Shown here piece after piece: positions 6,427 to 10,653 of a stretch of DNA of 10,653 nt. The DNA is taken from the NCBI GenBank assembly GCA_041744795.1, contig JBGTKD010000004.1, positions 1 through 10,653 of the forward strand. The letters run 5' to 3'. Numbering within the stretch: position 1 is the first letter of the stretch; the number at the start of each line of letters is the position of its first letter. The translations under genes were made by a program, and so were the position numbers. The notes under the pieces are model-generated. The model saw only the letters and a list, made by a program, of their open reading frames with translations, had not been told where the DNA came from and made no database searches. Source of the DNA: DATHWB01 sp041744795. Its GTDB lineage: Bacteria; Actinomycetota; Acidimicrobiia; Spongiisociales; ZC4RG35.

Positions 6427-8581
6427 CCCGCGGGACCACCAATACGTTTTGGCGGAATACGTCCGTCACCATCCTGACGCGGATACGACACGTCTGGAAC
6501 GGGCATACGAGATTGCCTTGAAGGCGCACGCGGGCCAGACCCGCAAGTCGGGCGAGCCGTACATCACCCATCCTGTGGAGGTCACCGCGATCCTCGCCGA
6601 GTTCGGCATGGATGAGGCGACTCTGGTTGCCGGCTTTCTGCACGACACCGTTGAGGACACTGCGATCGGTCTGGAGGACATCGTCGCGGAGTTCGGCCAG
6701 GAGGTGGCGTTTCTCATCGATGGCGTCACAAAGCTCGACCGGCTCGAGTACGACAGTCCGCAGCAGGCCCAAGCAGCCACCATCCGCAAGATGGTTGTGG
6801 CCATGGCCCAGGACGTGCGTGTCCTGATCATCAAGCTGTGCGACAGGCTTCACAACATCCGCACAGTTGACGCTCTACGCCGCGAGAAACAGGAGCGCGT
6901 CGCAAGAGAAACGCTCGATATCTACGCACCTCTGGCCCACCGGCTCGGAGTCCAAGAGATCAAGCACGAACTGGAGGATCGCTGCTTCCAGATTCTTTAT
7001 CCGGATCGTTTTGCAGAGATAGAGAAGCGGCTCACCGACCGGGCACCCGAACGCGACGTGTTCATTGAAAAAGTCGTTCAGGAACTCGAAACGATGATCT
7101 CCGACGCCGACATCAAGGGAGAGATCTCCGGTCGCCCGAAGCACCACTACTCGATATACCGCAAGATCGTCGAGTCAGGCAGGCCGTTCGAAGAGATCCA
7201 CGACCTGATCGGCATTCGGGTCGTGGTCGAAACCGTGCAGCACTGTTACGGCGTCCTTGGGCTCGTCCACGCCCGATGGATGCCCGTTTCTGGGCGCTTC
7301 AAGGACTACATCGCCATGCCGAAGTTCAACCTCTATCAGTCGCTGCACACCACGGTCATCGGCCCGGACGGCAAGCCACTCGAAGTCCAAATCCGAACCA
7401 AGGAGATGCACCAGCTCGCGGAGGCGGGTGTGGCGGCCCATTGGCGGTACAAGGAGGGCCGGGAAGCGACAGCCATCGAGTGGGTGGGCGATCTGCAGGC
7501 GCTTAGGGGCGAGGACGACCCCCAGGAGTTTCTCGACTCTTTGAAGCTCGACCTCTACCAGGACGAGGTTTTTGTGATGACGCCCAACGGCGACGTCAAG
7601 ACGCTGCCGCGAGGGGCGACCGCGGTGGACTTCGCCTACGCCGTGCACACAGAAGTGGGTCACCGGTGTGTGGGAGCCAGAGTGAACGGGCGCCTCATGC
7701 CGCTGTCTACCCGAGTCGAATCGGGAGACATCATCGAAGTTCTGACGTCGAAGTCTCAGGATGCAGGGCCCTCCCGCGACTGGCTGAAGTTCGTGCGGAC
7801 CTCCCGGGCCAGATCGAAGATCAAACAGTGGTTCCTCAAGGAACGCCGAGAACACGCCTCCCTAGATGGGCGCGAACAGGTGCTGACTGCACTACGTAAG
7901 GAGGGTCTCGGTCTCTCGGCAAATGAGCGGGATCAGCTGTTAGCTGATGTTGCCGCCGAGTTCGCCAGGCCCGATGTTGCTTCATTGATGGCCGCGGTCG
8001 GTGAAGGCGAGATCGGGGCCAACGCCGTCATCCAGCGGATACTTCGCGCCGTCCGCCCCGAGGACGATGGTGACGACGATCTGCTGGCTCCAGTGCGGCC
8101 CCGCAAATACTCCTCGGCAGGGCCCGGCGTCATCGTTGAGGGTCTAGAAGACATGATGGTGAGGATCGCCCGGTGCTGTGCTCCCGTGCCGGGCGACGGG
8201 ATCGTGGGGTTTGTCACTGTCGGTCGCGGCGTGTCTGTCCACCGGGACGATTGCACGAACCTCAACGCTTTGGTCGATGAGCGCCGTGAGCGGATGGTGG
8301 ACGTGTCATGGCCCGCAGATCGCATCGGAAACTTCACTGTTTGGGTACAGGTCGAAGCTCTCGACCGAACGAAGTTGCTGCGGGATGTGACCGAAGTGAT
8401 TTCCGATCTTGGTGGCAACATCACCGCCTCCTCGTCTATCACAGGCAGAGACAGGGTGGCCATTCTCCGTTACGAGGTGGAACTGTCCGATCCCGGCTCT
8501 GTGGAGAAGCTGATCCGCGAGTTGCGTGGGGTGGATGGTGTCTTTGGAGCTTTCCGCTTGGTGAGCGAACCCGCCGACTGA
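6407..8581 (+). CDS. rel: Bifunctional (p)ppGpp synthetase/hydrolase Rel (RelA/SpoT family)
   Basis: Rel makes and degrades the alarmone (p)ppGpp and so controls the stringent response. From the ATG at 6407 it has 724 residues, full length for the family. Domains in order: the HD hydrolase (about 30-190) with H55, the HDTVED box (79-84) and D146 in KLCDRLHN; the synthetase (about 235-345) with GRPKHHYSIYRK, RFKD (297-300), Y310 and E326 in LEVQIRT; TGS (about 386-446); a zinc-finger-like domain with C590, C591, H612 and C616; and a C-terminal ACT domain (about 645-720). RFKD rather than EFDD marks the bifunctional class, and the hydrolase motifs are also complete, so both activities are expected. 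ATG 6407 has GGAG at 6391-6394, a rather long spacing of twelve. GTG at 6380 in the same frame would add nine residues and overlap apt further. Confidence 0.96.
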   Translation: MLSSSTDPRDHQYVLAEYVRHHPDADTTRLERAYEIALKAHAGQTRKSGEPYITHPVEVTAILAEFGMDEATLVAGFLHDTVEDTAIGLEDIVAEFGQEVAFLIDGVTKLDRLEYDSPQQAQAATIRKMVVAMAQDVRVLIIKLCDRLHNIRTVDALRREKQERVARETLDIYAPLAHRLGVQEIKHELEDRCFQILYPDRFAEIEKRLTDRAPERDVFIEKVVQELETMISDADIKGEISGRPKHHYSIYRKIVESGRPFEEIHDLIGIRVVVETVQHCYGVLGLVHARWMPVSGRFKDYIAMPKFNLYQSLHTTVIGPDGKPLEVQIRTKEMHQLAEAGVAAHWRYKEGREATAIEWVGDLQALRGEDDPQEFLDSLKLDLYQDEVFVMTPNGDVKTLPRGATAVDFAYAVHTEVGHRCVGARVNGRLMPLSTRVESGDIIEVLTSKSQDAGPSRDWLKFVRTSRARSKIKQWFLKERREHASLDGREQVLTALRKEGLGLSANERDQLLADVAAEFARPDVASLMAAVGEGEIGANAVIQRILRAVRPEDDGDDDLLAPVRPRKYSSAGPGVIVEGLEDMMVRIARCCAPVPGDGIVGFVTVGRGVSVHRDDCTNLNALVDERRERMVDVSWPADRIGNFTVWVQVEALDRTKLLRDVTEVISDLGGNITASSSITGRDRVAILRYEVELSDPGSVEKLIRELRGVDGVFGAFRLVSEPAD

Positions 8582-8655
8582 ATCGGAAGTTTCTGACTTC
8601 AGAGTTGTCCGATTCCGGCCGATGGGACTTCCAGACTATTCAGGGGGTTCCTTCG
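8582..8655 (+). other. Intergenic region with small inverted and direct repeats
   Basis: This 74-base gap is the longest in the window. AATCGGA (8581-8587) and TCCGATT (8608-8614) are perfect inverted copies around a 20-base loop. Inside it, GAAGT (8586-8590) can pair with ACTTC (8596-8600) as a competing short hairpin. GGAAGT (8586-8591 region) also matches ACTTCC at 8627-8632. CCGAT occurs twice as a direct repeat ten bases apart (8609-8613 and 8619-8623). No run of T follows any stem, so it does not look like an intrinsic terminator, and I see no convincing -35/-10 pair. It could be an operator or an mRNA structure, or chance. Confidence 0.3.
8642..8647 (+). promoter_or_regulatory. Ribosome binding site of the sensor kinase gene
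   Basis: AGGGGG lies eight bases before the GTG at 8656. It is the only good Shine-Dalgarno-like sequence in the gap after rel, and it selects this GTG over the in-frame TTG at 8605. Confidence 0.55.
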
Positions 8656-10653
8656 GTGTTTCGGAGACTGCGTTTGCCCGGCAAGCTCGTACTTGCCGCA
8701 GTCCCATTGGTGCTGGCGCTCAGCGGCGTCTCCGCCTTGTTCGTCCAGAGCGCCTTCGCGGAGGCGGCTGACGAACGGCGTGTTGTCGACCTGACAGCGG
8801 TCCTCGTCGACCTTCGTTCGACTGTCGATGCCCTCGCCGCCGAAGCTCTCGGACCCGACGAGCTTGGCGGCGAAACCGATGCTCGAATCGGTGACCTGCG
8901 AGACTCGCTTGCCCTGATCGATGCCCCGCCGCTGGCGCGCCAACTCGACTCAGCCGTACGACGCCTAGAACAGGTGCGAGCGGCCGACACCGACGTAGCG
9001 TCAGAACTCGCCGGATACGACCAGGTCGCTGGCGACCTCCTATCGATCGCGTCGCTCGTTCCTGCCGAGGTTGGAAACCCAACGTCTGCTCGAGCCCTCG
9101 AAGGGGTGTCTTCCATAGGACGCGCCCGACAGGTCGCCAGAACCCAGGAGCGGGTCGTTACTTCGGCCTTCCCGGTCATAGACGCCGACATCAACACTCT
9201 GGAGCGCATCCGTGCGCTGCAGCTCGACTTCTCCGGCTGGGTCGACCTGTTCCACACCGTTGCCTCCGCTGAGGCACGGACGATTTTTGCCCAATCGGGA
9301 GCGCCCGTTGCCATCGGCAGTGTGTCGACCCAGGTGACCCGACTGCTGCAGCGGGAATCCGGAGCCCAGTTCATCAATGACTCTGACTGGCAGCGATTGC
9401 TCACCGACCGCTCGGCTGCGTTGGCCGTGTTCGAAGAGCGACTGACAGCGACAGTTCACGCCCAGGCTGAGGCGGCCGCTGTGCGCGCAGAAAGTAGGGC
9501 ATGGGTTGTCGTTGCGGCGGCCGCCGCGTCGCTGCTCCTCGCCGCCGTTCTCACTGCCCTGATTTCTCGTTCAATCGTTCGCAGGGTCCGCAGCATTACC
9601 GAACGCGCCCAGCACGTGGCCCAAGAGCAGCTCCCTGCACTGATCGCGGCGCTCCGCGACCCAGGCGAAGACTCTGCCCTGCCGACCATGCCGCCGATCC
9701 GCGATCGAGGCGCAGACGAGGTAGGCGACCTCGCCCGATCTTTCGCAGCAATGCAGTCGACACTCGAGCATGTAGCTGAACAACAGGTTGAGACTCTTCG
9801 CAAGGGTGTTGCGGAAATGTTCGTGACGCTCGCCCGACGCAACAGAAGCCTGATCGATCGCCAACTCGCCCTCATCGACGAGTTGGAGTCAGAGGAAGAA
9901 GACCCGGCAGCTCTGGCCGACTTCTATCGCCTGGATCACATGGCCACGCGCATGCGACGAAATGCCGAGAGTCTTCTTGTCCTGGCTGGCAGCGAACCGC
10001 CGCGAACGTGGCGAACACCGCTCGGTATCGACGATGTTGTTCGGGCCGCGATCGGCGAGATTGAGGACTACCGACGGGTCGACGTACTCACTCTCGAACA
10101 GGTCAGACTCAAGGGGACCGTTGTCGCCGATCTGTCGCACCTGCTTTCGGAGTTGTTGGAGAACGCGTCTCAGTTCTCGCCTCCGCAAACACGGGTGCGC
10201 GTCTCCGGTCACTTCCACGAGGAGGGCTACCTGATCACCGTGGCCGACCGGGGCGTTGGAGTTCCTCAGCCGCGCCTAGGCGAGTTGAACCGCCTTCTAG
10301 AACGGCCGCCCGTGATCGGTCTGGCGCTCGAGCCGACCCTCGGTCTGTACGTCGTTGCCATGCTTGCCAAGCGGCATGGGATCCAGGTGCGAATCGTCCC
10401 TGGTGCACCCGGTGTGTCAGCCAAGCTGCTGGTGCCGCCCTCCCTGTATGAGGAGGCCGAGCCCGTGGACGCTCCGGTCGAACCGGTGGAGGTGACTAAT
10501 GGAGTTGAGGGGCGCCATCGTCTGATGGTCGACCGTCCCGTAGCCGCCGAACCTGTAACACAACGGGTTGAGCCGACACCCATCCCCCCATCGCGCTGGG
10601 GACCTCCGGCCGCAGCACCCAGGCCTGCGCCAGCGCCAGCTGCGCCTGCGCCA
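8656..10653 (+). CDS. Conservon-type (CvnA-like) membrane sensor histidine kinase, 3' end outside window
   Basis: The frame is open from GTG 8656 to the window edge (666 codons, no stop). The protein has a first membrane helix (about residues 11-34) and a mostly helical extracytoplasmic domain (about 35-280) resembling nitrate/nitrite-sensing (NIT) domains. A second helix (282-303) leads to a HAMP linker ending near the DEVG at 354-357. The dimerisation-like segment carries LDHMATRMRRNAESLLVLAG (426-445), a hallmark of actinobacterial CvnA proteins, with H428 the candidate phosphoacceptor. The ATPase domain (about 460-595) has the N box ELLENASQFSPP (N503), the G1-like DRGVG (531-535) and LGLYVV (562-567). 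A Pro/Ala-rich tail follows. Relatives work with roadblock, DUF742 and small GTPase proteins encoded just downstream, so those genes are expected beyond the edge. The ligand is unknown, and kinase activity is not certain in this group. Confidence 0.88.
   Translation, partial: MFRRLRLPGKLVLAAVPLVLALSGVSALFVQSAFAEAADERRVVDLTAVLVDLRSTVDALAAEALGPDELGGETDARIGDLRDSLALIDAPPLARQLDSAVRRLEQVRAADTDVASELAGYDQVAGDLLSIASLVPAEVGNPTSARALEGVSSIGRARQVARTQERVVTSAFPVIDADINTLERIRALQLDFSGWVDLFHTVASAEARTIFAQSGAPVAIGSVSTQVTRLLQRESGAQFINDSDWQRLLTDRSAALAVFEERLTATVHAQAEAAAVRAESRAWVVVAAAAASLLLAAVLTALISRSIVRRVRSITERAQHVAQEQLPALIAALRDPGEDSALPTMPPIRDRGADEVGDLARSFAAMQSTLEHVAEQQVETLRKGVAEMFVTLARRNRSLIDRQLALIDELESEEEDPAALADFYRLDHMATRMRRNAESLLVLAGSEPPRTWRTPLGIDDVVRAAIGEIEDYRRVDVLTLEQVRLKGTVVADLSHLLSELLENASQFSPPQTRVRVSGHFHEEGYLITVADRGVGVPQPRLGELNRLLERPPVIGLALEPTLGLYVVAMLAKRHGIQVRIVPGAPGVSAKLLVPPSLYEEAEPVDAPVEPVEVTNGVEGRHRLMVDRPVAAEPVTQRVEPTPIPPSRWGPPAAAPRPAPAPAAPAP
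10621..10653 (+). repeat. Low-complexity Pro/Ala codon repeat at window end
   Basis: GCGCCA occurs three times (10627, 10633 and 10648) among related Pro/Ala codons and encodes the start of a PA-rich tract in the kinase C-terminal tail. It runs off the window, so its full length cannot be judged. It is coding low complexity rather than a mobile or structural repeat. Confidence 0.5.

Noticed and set aside
7175..7855. Minus-strand open frame (226 codons) opposite rel
   Set aside because: It overlaps the synthetase and TGS domains of Rel, which are intact, and shows no recognisable features of its own.
8581..8614. Inverted repeat after rel as a Rho-independent terminator
   Set aside because: The stem is only seven base pairs with a 20-base loop, and GC-rich sequence follows rather than a T run.
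8605..8639. Promoter with TTGTCC as -35 and GACTAT as -10 before the sensor kinase
   Set aside because: The spacing would be 23 bases and the -10 match is weak. No alternative hexamer pair at 16-18 bases was convincing.
8640..9404. Minus-strand open frame (254 codons) opposite the sensor kinase
   Set aside because: The product is dominated by Ser, Arg, Ala and Thr without domain motifs. The plus strand carries a coherent sensor protein with membrane helices and ATPase boxes.

Overview
The window is a GC-rich stretch packed with genes, all read from the + strand. It looks like a chromosomal housekeeping locus from a member of the Actinobacteria (Actinomycetota). The clues are the yajC-secD-secF-apt-rel gene order, a conservon-type sensor kinase at the right end, frequent GTG and TTG starts, and a probable leaderless promoter before apt. 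queA and tgt are absent from many well-known actinobacteria. Their presence hints at a deeper lineage such as Acidimicrobiia, but that placement is inference.

Layout from left to right: (1) the 3' part of ruvB, the Holliday-junction branch-migration motor, cut by the window edge. (2) queA and tgt, two enzymes of queuosine tRNA modification, joined to ruvB and to each other by start/stop overlaps. (3) yajC, secD and secF, accessory membrane subunits of the Sec translocase. (4) apt (adenine salvage) and rel (bifunctional (p)ppGpp synthetase/hydrolase), with the rel start inside the end of apt. (5) A 74-base intergenic gap with small inverted repeats. (6) A large membrane sensor histidine kinase-like gene of the CvnA type, still open at the right edge.

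Genes 1 to 4 look like one long co-directional cluster. Junctions are TAATG (ruvB/queA), ATGA (queA/tgt), 35 bases (tgt/yajC), 3 bases (yajC/secD), ATGA (secD/secF), 32 bases (secF/apt) and a short overlap (apt/rel). A -10-like TAGAAT placed so that transcription would begin at the apt GTG suggests that apt-rel also has its own promoter. Apt consumes PRPP to make AMP, and Rel uses GTP/GDP and ATP to make the alarmone, so the pair links purine supply to the stringent response.

I found no RNA genes, CRISPR arrays, insertion sequences, attachment sites or phage genes, and no convincing new system. The points most worth a second look are a hydrophobic substitution in the Tgt substrate pocket, the likely leaderless apt promoter, and the conservon-type sensor starting directly after rel.
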